Of a stretch of DNA of 64,000 bases, positions 34,111 to 42,869 are shown in pieces. The translations under genes were made by a program, and so were the position numbers. Under the pieces are notes generated by a model. That model searched no databases. It had not been told where the DNA came from and was given only the letters and a program-made list of their open reading frames with translations. This DNA comes from Janibacter cremeus (lineage in GTDB: Bacteria > Actinomycetota > Actinomycetes > Actinomycetales > Dermatophilaceae). Where the stretch lies: NCBI RefSeq assembly GCF_029395675.1, contig NZ_CP115184.1:992001-1056000 (forward strand), in the 5' to 3' direction. Position 1 is the first letter of the stretch, and every line of letters starts with the position of its first letter.

Positions 34111-34907
34111 AGTCGGTGCCACCTCGGCTCGCGCTCCAGGAGTGAGCGGATCTGCGCCAGCCGGTGCCGTGCGCCCCAGATGGTGATCCGCGAGATCGAC
34201 TCGCGCACGACGTCACCGTCCATCTTGGAGTCACCGATCTCCCGCTCAACGAAGGTGATCGGCACCTCGACGACGGTCAGGCCGGCCCGGACGGTGCGCA
34301 CCGTCAGGTCGGTCTGGAAGCAGTAGCCCGCGCTCTCGACGTCGTCGAGCCCGATGGTGCGCAGGGTCTCGGCCCGGTACACGCGGTACCCCGCCGTCGC
34401 GTCGTTGACGGGCATCCCGAGGACGGCCTTGATGTAGACATTGCCGGCCACGCTGATCGCCTTGCGCTGCACCGGCCAGTTGACGACCGCGCCGCCGGGG
34501 ACGTACCGCGAGCCGATGACCAGGTCGGCGTCCGCCGCCGCCTCGAGCATGACCGGCAGGTGCTCCGGGCGGTGCGATCCGTCCGCGTCCATCTCGACGA
34601 TCGCGTCGTAGTCACGCTCCAGGGCCCAGCGGAACCCGGCGAGGTAGGCCGCGCCGAGCCCCTCCTTGGTCGCCCGGTGCAGGACGGCAACGTGCTCGTC
34701 GGCGGCGGCCAGCTCGTCGGCCACCACGCCGGTGCCGTCGGGCGAGTTGTCGTCGAGGACCAGCACATCCGCCTCGGGGACGACCCGGCGCACCCGCTCG
34801 ACGATGACGGGCAGGTTCTCGCGCTCGTTGTACGTGGGCACGAGGACGGCGATCCGCTCGATCGGCGGGCGTGGCTCGGGGGGACGATCAGGCACCTGTG
34901 GTGACAT
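34107..34907 (-). CDS. Polyprenol-phosphate mannose synthase (Ppm1 catalytic domain)
   Basis: A 266-residue GT2 glycosyltransferase that transfers mannose from GDP-mannose to polyprenol phosphate on the cytoplasmic side of the membrane, the donor for lipoglycan and protein mannosylation. It has VLVPTYNERENLPVIVERV near residue 23, the DxD-type VLVLDDNSPDGT near 55, IVEMDADGSHRPEHLP near 107 and VIGSRYVPGGAVVNWP near 137. The ATG at 34907 lies inside the lnt end, overlapping it by 20 nt. In mycobacteria the same two activities can be fused as Ppm1; here lnt and the synthase are separate overlapping genes. Confidence 0.9.
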   Translation of the reverse strand: MSPQVPDRPPEPRPPIERIAVLVPTYNERENLPVIVERVRRVVPEADVLVLDDNSPDGTGVVADELAAADEHVAVLHRATKEGLGAAYLAGFRWALERDYDAIVEMDADGSHRPEHLPVMLEAAADADLVIGSRYVPGGAVVNWPVQRKAISVAGNVYIKAVLGMPVNDATAGYRVYRAETLRTIGLDDVESAGYCFQTDLTVRTVRAGLTVVEVPITFVEREIGDSKMDGDVVRESISRITIWGARHRLAQIRSLLEREPRWHRL

Positions 34908-36459
34908 CCTCGGTCTGCGGGGTGGAGGGGCGACGGTCTCCGAGCCTACCCGCGAGTCGCTTGCGCAGGCGAAGTGCACCGACCCCGACGACCAGGAGGC
35001 CGCTCGCCCACTCGACCCACGGTCCCAGGCGGTCGGAGACGGTCAGACCGCTGCGCAGCACGACGTCGTCGACCGGCTGGGCCGCGGTGAACAGCTCGGT
35101 CGTCGGCGTGGAGCTCCCGTCGGGGTTGACGAAGCCGGAGACGCCGACCGTGGACACGTGGGCCACGCTGCGGCCGTGCTCGATGGCCCGGATGCGGGAG
35201 ATGGCGTACTGCTGCGTCGACTCCGCGGTGTGGCCGAAGGTCGCGTTGTTGGTCTGGACGACGAGCAGGCTCGGGTACCCCTGGTCCTCCCCGTGCCGCA
35301 CGGCGTCCCGCATCAGCCCGTCGTAGGCGACCTCGAAGCAGATCGTGGGGATCGCGGAGAAGGTACCGCCCTCGCCCTCGATGCGGAAGGCGACGTCCTC
35401 CTCCCCCTTCGCGAAGCCGGCCCGGACGAGGTCGACCTTGTCGCTGAAGAGACGGTAGAACTCGCGGTGCGGCACGTACTCGGCGAAGGGCACCGGGTGC
35501 TGCTTGATGTACCGCTCCGGCTCACCACCGTCCGGCCGGTACAGCAGGGAGGCGTTGGACACCGCCGGCGACGGCTCGTCGAGGATCGCGCCGACGATCA
35601 CCGGCGTGTCCACGGCGTCGACCGCGCGGTCGATCTGCGCCTTCGCGTCGGGATTGCGAAGGGGGTCGATGTCCGAGGCGTTCTCCGGCCAGATCACCAG
35701 GTCGAGGTCCTCGTGGGCCGCTGCCAGCTCCTCGGTCCCGGCCACGTGGTTGTCCAGGACCTGTCGACGCTCGGCGTTGAAGTCGAGGCCGGGGCGCGGG
35801 ACATTGCCCTGCACGAGTCCCACGCGGGCGGTGCTGTCGCCGCTCGTGGGGACCGGGACGGCCCACGAGCCGAGCCCGACCACCAGGGCGAGGGCCAGGG
35901 CCACCACGGGCAGGCGGCGGGTGACGACGAGCAGCACCAGCGGCACCGCCACCAGCGCCACGACGAAGGTGATCAGCGGCGCGCCACCGATCGCGGCCCA
36001 CCGCGCCAGCGGGGAGTCCGCCTGGCTGAAGGCGAGCCGGGCCCACGGGAAGCCGCCGTAGGGGACGGTCCCCCGCACCAGCTCCTGCAGCACCCACAGC
36101 ACCGGGATGAGCAGCGCGGCGGGAAGCGCCCGGCCCGATCGGATCAGCGGACGCTGCAGCCACACGAGGACCGCACCCATGAGCGCCACGTACAGCGACT
36201 GGAAGGTCGCCAGGGCGAACCACGGGAAGGCCCCGACGTAGATCCCCGACCAGCTGAGGGTGGGGACGAAGCAGGCGAAGCCGGCCACGAAGCCCAGGAG
36301 GGCGCCGAGTCGGGCGCGCACGTCCCACATGGCCACGCCGAGGAGGACCACGCCGCCGATGGCCGCCACCGCGATGTCGTGATCCGGGAAGGACAGCCAC
36401 AGCAGGAGTCCGGCGGCGAGAGCGAGGAGAAGGCGTGCGGGCAGGAGCAGGACGATCAC
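34888..36459 (-). CDS. lnt: Apolipoprotein N-acyltransferase
   Basis: A 523-residue membrane enzyme that N-acylates lipoproteins. Several N-terminal helices (residues about 1-200) are followed by a nitrilase-like carbon-nitrogen hydrolase domain: VGLVQGNVPRPG near 225, the catalytic-glutamate segment LVIWPENASDIDPL near 268, and the cysteine motif PTICFEVAYDGLMRDAV near 380. The C-terminal helix returns to the membrane. The GTG at 36459 gives a 4-nt overlap with the Lrp-type gene; a GTG at 36465 is also possible. It is first in a tightly overlapped run lnt-mannose synthase-fxsA, an envelope lipid-protein set. Confidence 0.92.
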   Translation of the reverse strand: MIVLLLPARLLLALAAGLLLWLSFPDHDIAVAAIGGVVLLGVAMWDVRARLGALLGFVAGFACFVPTLSWSGIYVGAFPWFALATFQSLYVALMGAVLVWLQRPLIRSGRALPAALLIPVLWVLQELVRGTVPYGGFPWARLAFSQADSPLARWAAIGGAPLITFVVALVAVPLVLLVVTRRLPVVALALALVVGLGSWAVPVPTSGDSTARVGLVQGNVPRPGLDFNAERRQVLDNHVAGTEELAAAHEDLDLVIWPENASDIDPLRNPDAKAQIDRAVDAVDTPVIVGAILDEPSPAVSNASLLYRPDGGEPERYIKQHPVPFAEYVPHREFYRLFSDKVDLVRAGFAKGEEDVAFRIEGEGGTFSAIPTICFEVAYDGLMRDAVRHGEDQGYPSLLVVQTNNATFGHTAESTQQYAISRIRAIEHGRSVAHVSTVGVSGFVNPDGSSTPTTELFTAAQPVDDVVLRSGLTVSDRLGPWVEWASGLLVVGVGALRLRKRLAGRLGDRRPSTPQTEDVTTGA

Positions 36460-36878
36460 TCCCACGGGGTCGTCAGCACGATGGTCGTGCGCGTGGAGAC
36501 CCCTCCTGCCGTCCGCACCCTGGCCAGCAGCTCCTCGAGGTCCTGCGGCGTGCCGACCCGCACGCGCAGCATGTAGTTGGCGTCCCCGGCCACGGAGTAG
36601 CAGGCGTCGATCTGCTCGATGCCGCGCAAGCGGTCGGGGATGTCGTCGGGGTCGCGGGGGTCGAGCGGCGTCACGGAGACGAAGGCCGTCAGGGGCGTCC
36701 CGAGCGCGGTCGGGTCGACCACCGCGGCGTACCCGGAGATCACCCCACGCTCCTCGAGTCGCCGGACGCGCTGGTGCACCGCCGACGTGGACAGGCCGAC
36801 GGCCTTGCCGAGGTCGGTGAAGCTCATCCGACCGTCCTGGCGCAGGAGATCGACGATGTGGCGGTCAGCGGCTTCCAT
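36456..36878 (-). CDS. Lrp/AsnC family transcriptional regulator
   Basis: A 140-residue regulator: N-terminal winged helix-turn-helix (DRHIVDLLRQDGRMSFTDLGKAVGLSTSAVHQRVRRLEERGVISGY, residues 5-50) and a C-terminal RAM/AsnC ligand domain (AFVSVTPL near 68, CYSVAGDANYMLRV near 98, then an EELLARVRTAGGV helix). These proteins sense amino acids as octamers. The ATG at 36878 is preferred over the longer frame because the helix-turn-helix then begins as usual. It overlaps lnt by 4 nt, so it may be co-transcribed with it, and it is divergent from the exonuclease gene with 35 nt between starts. The ligand is unknown. Confidence 0.88.
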   Translation of the reverse strand: MEAADRHIVDLLRQDGRMSFTDLGKAVGLSTSAVHQRVRRLEERGVISGYAAVVDPTALGTPLTAFVSVTPLDPRDPDDIPDRLRGIEQIDACYSVAGDANYMLRVRVGTPQDLEELLARVRTAGGVSTRTTIVLTTPWE

Positions 36879-36913
36879 GAACAAACCATATGCGACCCAC
36901 GTATCGTCGAGAC

Positions 36914-37852
36914 ATGTCCGTCCCGGCGACTGAACGTCTGCTCCTGCTCGACTCAGCATCCCTGTACTTCCGCGCCTTCTACGGCGTCCCGGCCCGCAGC
37001 GGTGGTCCCTCGGGGATCCCCACCAATGCGGTCGCGGGCTTCCTCGACATGATCGCCACCCTCGTCACCCGCTACCGGCCCACGCACCTGGTGGCCTGCT
37101 GGGACGACGACTGGCGGCCGCAGTGGCGGGTCGACGCGATCCCGACCTACAAGGCCCACCGCGTCGCCGAGGACGCCGCCGACGGGGAGGACGTCCCCGA
37201 CGAGCTCGAGCCGCAGGTCCCGGTCATCGCCGCGGCACTGGCGGCGATCGGCGTCCCCCGCATCGGGGCGGCGGACTACGAGGCCGACGACGTCATCGGC
37301 ACCCTGGCGATGCGCTACCGCGGTCGCATGCCCGTCGACGTCGTGACCGGCGACCGGGACCTCTTCCAGCTGGTCGACGACGCGTCGGGCACCCGGGTGC
37401 TCTACACCGCGCGTGGTGGGGTCCGGCAGCCCGATGTCATCACCGAGGCCTTCCTCGAGGAGAAGTACGGGGTGTCCACGGGTGACGCCTACCTCGACAT
37501 GGCGGCCCTGCGCGGGGACACCAGCGACGGGCTCCCCGGGGTCAAGGGCATCGGGGAGAAGACCGCGGCCGCCCTCATCCGCGAGTTCGGCTCGCTCGCC
37601 GGCGTGCGCGAGGCGCTCGCGGCCGGCGACCCGCGGATCAAGGGCGCCCGAAGGTCGAACCTCGAGGCGGCCTCCGACTACCTCGATGTCGCACCGCTCG
37701 TCGTGCGCGTCGCCCACGACTTCCCGGTCGGTGACCTCGACCTGCACCTGCCCGAGGACATCGCCGACCCCGTGGCGATGAGCCGGCTCGCCCTCGACCA
37801 CGCCCTCACCGGCCCGTTCGACCGGGTGGGCACCGCCCTTCGCTCCGGCTGA
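36914..37852 (+). CDS. 5'-3' exonuclease (PolI N-domain-like, flap nuclease)
   Basis: A 312-residue stand-alone 5' nuclease like the N-terminal domain of DNA polymerase I, acting on flaps and RNA-DNA primers. Metal-binding acidic residues are seen in LLLLDSASLYFRAFYG near 8, the DYEADDVIGTLA helix near 122 and TGDRDLFQLV near 147, and the helix-hairpin-helix DNA-binding motif in LRGDTSDGLPGVKGIGEKTAAALI near 195-218. Corresponds in position to Rv2090 of M. tuberculosis. ATG 36914 has weak ribosome-binding potential. Convergent with helY, with only 13 nt between the stops. Confidence 0.9.
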   Translation: MSVPATERLLLLDSASLYFRAFYGVPARSGGPSGIPTNAVAGFLDMIATLVTRYRPTHLVACWDDDWRPQWRVDAIPTYKAHRVAEDAADGEDVPDELEPQVPVIAAALAAIGVPRIGAADYEADDVIGTLAMRYRGRMPVDVVTGDRDLFQLVDDASGTRVLYTARGGVRQPDVITEAFLEEKYGVSTGDAYLDMAALRGDTSDGLPGVKGIGEKTAAALIREFGSLAGVREALAAGDPRIKGARRSNLEAASDYLDVAPLVVRVAHDFPVGDLDLHLPEDIADPVAMSRLALDHALTGPFDRVGTALRSG

Positions 37853-37878
37853 CCGGCGAAGGGGGTCAGTCCAGCCGG
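37845..37878. terminator. Hairpin across the exonuclease/helY convergent ends
   Basis: CCGGCT (37845-37850) and AGCCGG (37873-37878) form an outer stem and GACC/GGTC an inner one, with the word CGAAGGGGG in the loop. It spans both stop codons and could terminate either transcript. Confidence 0.4.
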
Positions 37879-40670
37879 TCGGCCGCGACCACTCCTCGAC
37901 GCACCTTGTCGACCGCCGTGCGCGCCACGGTCCTCAGGTGCGGCTCGGGCGCCGCGTCGCCGACCTGCCCGAGGAGGTCGACGACCTGCTTGCACCGGCG
38001 CACGAAGTCCCCGGCCGTCAGGTCGGACCCGCTGAGCACCTCGTCGAGCCGGCGACCGCTCGCCCACCGGTGCACGGCCCAGGCGATGCCGCCGTCGGGC
38101 TCCCCGGTCGCGGGCAGCGCGTGCTCGCTCTCGAGGTCCTCCAGCTCGCTCCACCGCTGCAGCATGTCCAGCCACGCATCGGACACCCCGTCGGTCGGCA
38201 GTCGCGGGAAGGGGTCGTGCTCCTCCCGCCGGGGCTCGTGGACGAGCATCGAGACGACGGCGGCCAGCTCGGCCGGGTCGAGCCGCGACCATGCTCCCCC
38301 GCGCAGACACTCCGCGGCGAGGAGGTCCTTCTCGGTGTAGAGACGCCGCAACCGGCCGCCGAGGTCGGTCACGCTCTCGCCGTCCGCGTCGAGGTAACCC
38401 AGCCGGGTGAGGACGACGCAGATGCGTTCGAAGGTCTGGGCGACGGAGTTCGTGCGGTGCTCGACCTTGCGCTGCAGCGACGAGGTCTCGCGCTTGAGCT
38501 TCCACCACCGTTGCGCCCACCTCGCGTGGACCTCACGCTCCGGGCACTGGTGGCAGGGGTGGTCCTTCAGCTGCCGGCGCAGCTGCTCGAGGTGCTCGTC
38601 CTCCCCCTTCGCCGCCTCCGTGGCCCGGGATCGCACGCTCGGAGCCTGCTCGTCGGGCGCCTTGATCCGCAGCGTGGTCGCGAGGTCGGTGCGCTGCTTG
38701 GTGGACTTGGGGTTGAAGCCGCGCGGGACCGCCAGCTTCCCGAAGGCACTGACGGGCCCGTCCAGGTCGGCCGGCACGAGGCGACGCACCTGCTTGTGCT
38801 CGGTCAGCACCGTAGGGGCCGACTCCTCCCCCTTGTACGAGCGCGGCGGCGCGATGACGAGCGCCAGGCCCGAGCGACGTCCGCCGATGCGGATGATGTC
38901 ACCGACCCGCAGCGCCTCGAGCGAGACGGCGATCTCGGCCCGTCGGTTGGCTCCGCGGCGACGCTTGCCCTCCTTCTCGACATCGGTGATCCGGCGTCGC
39001 AGGGCCGCGTACTCACGGAAGTCACCGAGGTGGCAGTGCATCGCCTCGGCGTAGGCGTCGAGGGACTCCTGCTGCTCGCGCACCTTCGTCGCCAGACCGA
39101 CGACCGCCCGGTCGGCCTGGAACTGGGCGAAGGAGGTCTCCAGGACCTCCTTGGCCGTCTGCCGCCCCACCTGGGCGACGAGGTTGACCGCCATGTTGTA
39201 CGTCGGCTTGAAGCTGGAGCGAAGGGGGTAGGTCCGGGTCGAGGCGAGACCGGCCACCGCCATCGGGTCCAGTCCGCGCGACCACACGACGAGGGCGTGA
39301 CCCTCGACGTCGATCCCCCGCCTGCCGGCGCGGCCGGTGAGCTGGGTGTACTCCGCGGGCGTGATCTCGACGTGCGACTCGCCGTTGAACTTCACGAGCT
39401 TCTCGAGGACGACCGTGCGGGCCGGCATGTTGATGCCCAGGGCGAGCGTCTCGGTGGCGAAGACGGCCCGGATGCGGCCGGCGGTGAACAGCTCCTCGAC
39501 GATCTCGCGGAAGAGCGGCAGCATCCCCGCGTGGTGCGCGGCGAAGCCGGCCGAGATGCCGGCGACGAACTGGTGGTAGCCGAGCACGTCGAGGTCCTCC
39601 CCCTCGAGGACGGCCGCGCGCTCCTCGACGATGCGGCGGTTGCGCTCGCCCTCGCGCTCGGAGACGAGGCGCACGTCGCTCGCGAGCAGCTGCCCGACGG
39701 CGCCGTCGCAGCCGGCACGGCTGAAGATGAAGGTGATCGCCGGCAGCAGGCCGTCGCGGTCGAGCTCACGGATGACCTCCGTGCGGGAGGCCGCACCACC
39801 GAACCGGCCGCCTCCTGCGCGGGGCCGCCCGCCGGGACCCTGGCCGCGGCGTCGGTCGCGACCACCTCGGCGGTCACGTCCGCCGCGACCACCACCCCGG
39901 TGCATCCGCGGGTCGTCCTCCGTGCCGCGCACCCTGTCACGGATGGCGTCGAGCAGCTCGGGGTTGACCTTGGCCGGCGACCCGGCCGCGGCGTCCTCCT
40001 CGTCGACGAACAGGTCGTACACGTCACGGCCGACCTGCATGTGCTGCCACAGCGGGACGGGCCGCTCCTCCGAGACGACGACCTCGGTACCGCCCCGGAC
40101 CTCCGCGAGCCAGTCGCCGAACTCCTCGGCATTGCTCACGGTCGCCGACAGGGAGATGACCTGCACCGAGCGGGGCAGGTGGATGATGACCTCCTCCCAC
40201 ACGGCACCCCGGAAGCGGTCGGCCAGGTAGTGGACCTCGTCCATGACGACGAAAGCGAGGGTGTCGAGGGTGGTCGACCCCCCGTAGATCATGTTGCGCA
40301 GCACCTCCGTGGTCATGACGACCACCGGGGCCTCGCCGTTGACCGAGACGTCCCCGGTGAGCAGGCCGACGTTGTCCTGGCCGTGCGTGGCGACGAGCTC
40401 GTGGTACTTCTGGTTGCTCAGCGCCTTGATCGGGGTGGTGTAGAAGGCCTTCTGGCCCCGCGCGAGGGCAAGGTGGACGGCGAACTCACCGACGACCGTC
40501 TTGCCGGCACCGGTCGGGGCGGCGACGAGCACGCCCTTCCCGGCCTCGACGGCCTCGCACCCCTCCAGCTGGAAGGGGTCCAGGTCGAAGTCGTAGGTCG
40601 CGGTGAAGGCGGCCAGCTCCCCGCGGCCCCTGCGGCGGGACGCGGCATAGCGTTCGGCGGGCGAGGACAT
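37866..40670 (-). CDS. helY: Ski2-like DEVH RNA helicase HelY, with RGG-rich insertion
   Basis: A 934-residue ATP-dependent RNA helicase of the Ski2/Mtr4 family. Motif I APTGAGKT near residue 52, motif II MDEVHYLA near 145, motif III SATVSN near 180, motif VI QLTGRAGRRGIDVEGHALV near 445, and a long C-terminal region with CHQCPEREVHARW (arch/DSHCT-like part) near 705. Between the two RecA domains, at residues about 256-295, lies a tract of RGG/GRG repeats (RMHRGGGRGGRDRRGG and onward), probably flexible and RNA-binding. Length otherwise resembles Rv2092c. The gene is 9 nt downstream of tatC, so it may be the last gene of tatA-tatC-helY. Confidence 0.9.
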   Translation of the reverse strand: MSSPAERYAASRRRGRGELAAFTATYDFDLDPFQLEGCEAVEAGKGVLVAAPTGAGKTVVGEFAVHLALARGQKAFYTTPIKALSNQKYHELVATHGQDNVGLLTGDVSVNGEAPVVVMTTEVLRNMIYGGSTTLDTLAFVVMDEVHYLADRFRGAVWEEVIIHLPRSVQVISLSATVSNAEEFGDWLAEVRGGTEVVVSEERPVPLWQHMQVGRDVYDLFVDEEDAAAGSPAKVNPELLDAIRDRVRGTEDDPRMHRGGGRGGRDRRGGRDRRRGQGPGGRPRAGGGRFGGAASRTEVIRELDRDGLLPAITFIFSRAGCDGAVGQLLASDVRLVSEREGERNRRIVEERAAVLEGEDLDVLGYHQFVAGISAGFAAHHAGMLPLFREIVEELFTAGRIRAVFATETLALGINMPARTVVLEKLVKFNGESHVEITPAEYTQLTGRAGRRGIDVEGHALVVWSRGLDPMAVAGLASTRTYPLRSSFKPTYNMAVNLVAQVGRQTAKEVLETSFAQFQADRAVVGLATKVREQQESLDAYAEAMHCHLGDFREYAALRRRITDVEKEGKRRRGANRRAEIAVSLEALRVGDIIRIGGRRSGLALVIAPPRSYKGEESAPTVLTEHKQVRRLVPADLDGPVSAFGKLAVPRGFNPKSTKQRTDLATTLRIKAPDEQAPSVRSRATEAAKGEDEHLEQLRRQLKDHPCHQCPEREVHARWAQRWWKLKRETSSLQRKVEHRTNSVAQTFERICVVLTRLGYLDADGESVTDLGGRLRRLYTEKDLLAAECLRGGAWSRLDPAELAAVVSMLVHEPRREEHDPFPRLPTDGVSDAWLDMLQRWSELEDLESEHALPATGEPDGGIAWAVHRWASGRRLDEVLSGSDLTAGDFVRRCKQVVDLLGQVGDAAPEPHLRTVARTAVDKVRRGVVAADRLD

Positions 40671-40679
40671 GCCCCCACG

Positions 40680-41540
40680 CTATGTCAGCGGTGAGGCCTC
40701 GTCGTCGGACAGGTGCGACCAGTCGGGTTCCTCGCCCCGCGCGACCCGTCGCCGGTCGATCAGCAGCGCGACCGCGAGGGCGATGAAGTAGAGCACGCAC
40801 AGCGGACCGGCGAGCAGGAACATCGTGAACGGGTCCGGTGTCGGGGTGATGATCGCCGACGCGATGAAGATCAGCAGGATGGCCACCCGCCACGACTTCA
40901 GCAGGGTCCGTCCCGAGAGGACCCCGATCGCGACCAGGCCGACGAGGAAGACCGGGAGCAGCCAGGCGAGGCCGAAGGCGAGGATGAACCGGGTGACGAA
41001 GGCGAAGTAGTCGCTCGCCTGCTGGATGTTGCTCGACTTGCCGTCCTCCGGAGTGAAGCCGAAGAGGATGATCAGGGCCTTCGGGAGGGTGATGTAGGCG
41101 AAGAAGCACCCGGTGAGGAAGAGGGGGATCGCCGTGAAGAAGACGCCGAGGGACATCCGCTTCTCCCGGCGGGTCAGCCCCGGGAGGATGAACGCCCAGA
41201 TCTGCCACACCCAGATGGGGCTGGAGATGAGGACACCGGTGAAGATGGAGATCCCCAGCTGCGTCGTGAACGCCGAGGTGGCGTTGCCGTAGTTGAGCAG
41301 CGCGGCGGCGCTCTCCGTGTTGGAGGACTTGTACTCGTCGAAGGGCAGCGTCAGTTGCTCGTAGACCCCGGCGTACGTGAAGTCACCGATCGTGACCCCG
41401 TCGTAGAGCACCCACCCGACGATCGCCCCGACGATGATCGCGGTGGCCGCGACCATCAAACGGTTGCGGAACTCGAGGAGGTGCTCCTTGAGCGGCATCC
41501 GCCCCTCGGGGTCCTTGGGCATGCGTTCGCTTCGGGCCAT
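40680..41540 (-). CDS. tatC: Sec-independent protein translocase TatC
   Basis: A 286-residue multi-spanning component of the twin-arginine translocase that recognises signal peptides of folded exported proteins. Six hydrophobic helices are visible after the conserved N-terminal GRMPLKEHLLEFRNRLMVA near residue 15. Further family segments are SSPIWVWQIWAFILPGLTRREKR near 120-142, and a periplasmic loop followed by FAFVTRFILAFGLAWLLPVFLV near 200. The ATG at 41540 is preferred to a frame start at 41573 that overlaps tatA. It begins 25 nt after the tatA stop; the pair is one operon. Confidence 0.95.
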   Translation of the reverse strand: MARSERMPKDPEGRMPLKEHLLEFRNRLMVAATAIIVGAIVGWVLYDGVTIGDFTYAGVYEQLTLPFDEYKSSNTESAAALLNYGNATSAFTTQLGISIFTGVLISSPIWVWQIWAFILPGLTRREKRMSLGVFFTAIPLFLTGCFFAYITLPKALIILFGFTPEDGKSSNIQQASDYFAFVTRFILAFGLAWLLPVFLVGLVAIGVLSGRTLLKSWRVAILLIFIASAIITPTPDPFTMFLLAGPLCVLYFIALAVALLIDRRRVARGEEPDWSHLSDDEASPLT

Positions 41541-41565
41541 GCGGTGCGTGGACGAGGGGGGTGAG

Positions 41566-41838
41566 TCAGGCAACCGGGCCGGACTCGTTGTCCGTGCGCG
41601 GCTTGGCGTCGTCGGCGGGCCTGCGCTCGCTCGTGGTCGACTCGACCGTGCCGGACTCGCGGGCGGACTTCTCCGCCTCGCGCTGGCGGTCCTCCTCCTT
41701 CATCTCGCTGACCTCGGCCTTGAAGACGCGGGCCGACTTGCCGATGCTGCGCGCGGCGTCGGGCAGCTTCTTGAAACCGAAGAGGAGGAGGATGACCACC
41801 AGGATGAGGATGATCTCCATGGGACCCAGGCTGGGCAT
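41566..41838 (-). CDS. tatA: Sec-independent protein translocase TatA
   Basis: A 90-residue pore-forming subunit of the twin-arginine translocase. A single membrane helix (PMEIILILVVILLLFG, residues 6-21) is followed by the FGFKKLPDAARSIGKSARVFKAEV amphipathic helix and an acidic, unstructured tail. The ATG at 41838 gives the standard short periplasmic N-terminus; an upstream in-frame start is unlikely. Located between pafC and tatC, the conserved actinobacterial order. Confidence 0.94.
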   Translation of the reverse strand: MPSLGPMEIILILVVILLLFGFKKLPDAARSIGKSARVFKAEVSEMKEEDRQREAEKSARESGTVESTTSERRPADDAKPRTDNESGPVA

Positions 41839-41909
41839 GACGGCACCTTTCACGTTGGTACGTTCGCTCACCAGTGTACGGCTCGGGGGCTCTCCCACCC
41901 CCGAGCGGC

Positions 41910-42869
41910 TCAGGACCGGTACGCCTCCAGCGCGGACCGGGCGCGCTCGGCCACCGAGGCCCTCAGCGAGTCGGGTTCGACGACCCGGACATCGCCCCCC
42001 AGACGCAGCACGAGGCGCTGGATGAATCCCTCGTCGCTCGAGGGCAGGGTGACCAGGAGGTCCGCGCCGTCCGGAGTGCGGTCGGTGACCGGGTAGTACT
42101 CGGCCACCCAGTGCGCGCCGGGTGCCAGGCGCAGGCGGACGGGCACGTCCTCGGCGCCCCCCTGGTAGGCGCCGGCGCTGAGGTCACGACCGGTCACCCC
42201 CTCGGGCGGCCGGGCGGGCTCGTCGAGCACCCGGACGGCCTCGACGCGGTCGGCCCGGAAGAGCCGCACGTCCTGCGCGCGATGGCACCAACCCTCGAGG
42301 TACCAGTGCCCCTCGACCCGGGCCAAGCGCATCGGATCGACGTCGCGCTCGGTGTGCTCGTCCCGGCTGGGCACGTGGTACCCGAGGTGCACCCGACGCC
42401 CGGCCGTGAGGGCGTCACGCAGGTCGGCCAGCACGTGACCGGTCTCGGTGTCGTCCTCGACGACGACGACGCGCTCGACGCCCGGGATGGCTCCGGCCGC
42501 CCCCTCGAGCTTGGTCAGGGCACGCTCGACCGCGCTGGACTCCCCCGCACCGGACGCGGCCAGCGACCGCAGGCCCACGATGAGGGAGATGGCCTCGTCC
42601 ACGGTCAGGCGAAGGGGGCGCGAGATCGCGTCCGCGTTGGTGACGAAGACGCGACCGCCCTCGTAGCTGGCCTCGATGAGCTCGTCGGGCATCGGGCCGT
42701 ACCCACACATGAAGAGCAGGTCGAGGTCGGCGCGCAGCTGCTTCTCGGTGATGCCGAGCCCGGCTGCCGCGCGCTCGATCTCGATCCCCTGGCGGCTGGC
42801 GAGCCACGGGACCATCGTCAGCAGGCGCTCGACGCGGCTGGTGGCCGACTCCACGGGCTGGCGGGTCAT
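41910..42869 (-). CDS. pafC: WYL-domain transcription activator PafC
   Basis: A 319-residue protein with an N-terminal winged helix-turn-helix (MVPWLASRQGIEIERAAAGLGITEKQLRADLDLLFMCG, residues 19-56) and a WYL domain (VHLGYHVPSRDEHTERDVDPMRLARVEGHWYLEGWCHRAQDVRLF near 165-215). PafB and PafC form a heterodimer that activates DNA-damage genes independently of LexA in mycobacteria; the WYL domain is thought to sense single-stranded DNA. The ATG overlaps the pafB stop by 4 nt. The name reflects its link to pafA, but it is not part of the ligase. Confidence 0.92.
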   Translation of the reverse strand: MTRQPVESATSRVERLLTMVPWLASRQGIEIERAAAGLGITEKQLRADLDLLFMCGYGPMPDELIEASYEGGRVFVTNADAISRPLRLTVDEAISLIVGLRSLAASGAGESSAVERALTKLEGAAGAIPGVERVVVVEDDTETGHVLADLRDALTAGRRVHLGYHVPSRDEHTERDVDPMRLARVEGHWYLEGWCHRAQDVRLFRADRVEAVRVLDEPARPPEGVTGRDLSAGAYQGGAEDVPVRLRLAPGAHWVAEYYPVTDRTPDGADLLVTLPSSDEGFIQRLVLRLGGDVRVVEPDSLRASVAERARSALEAYRS

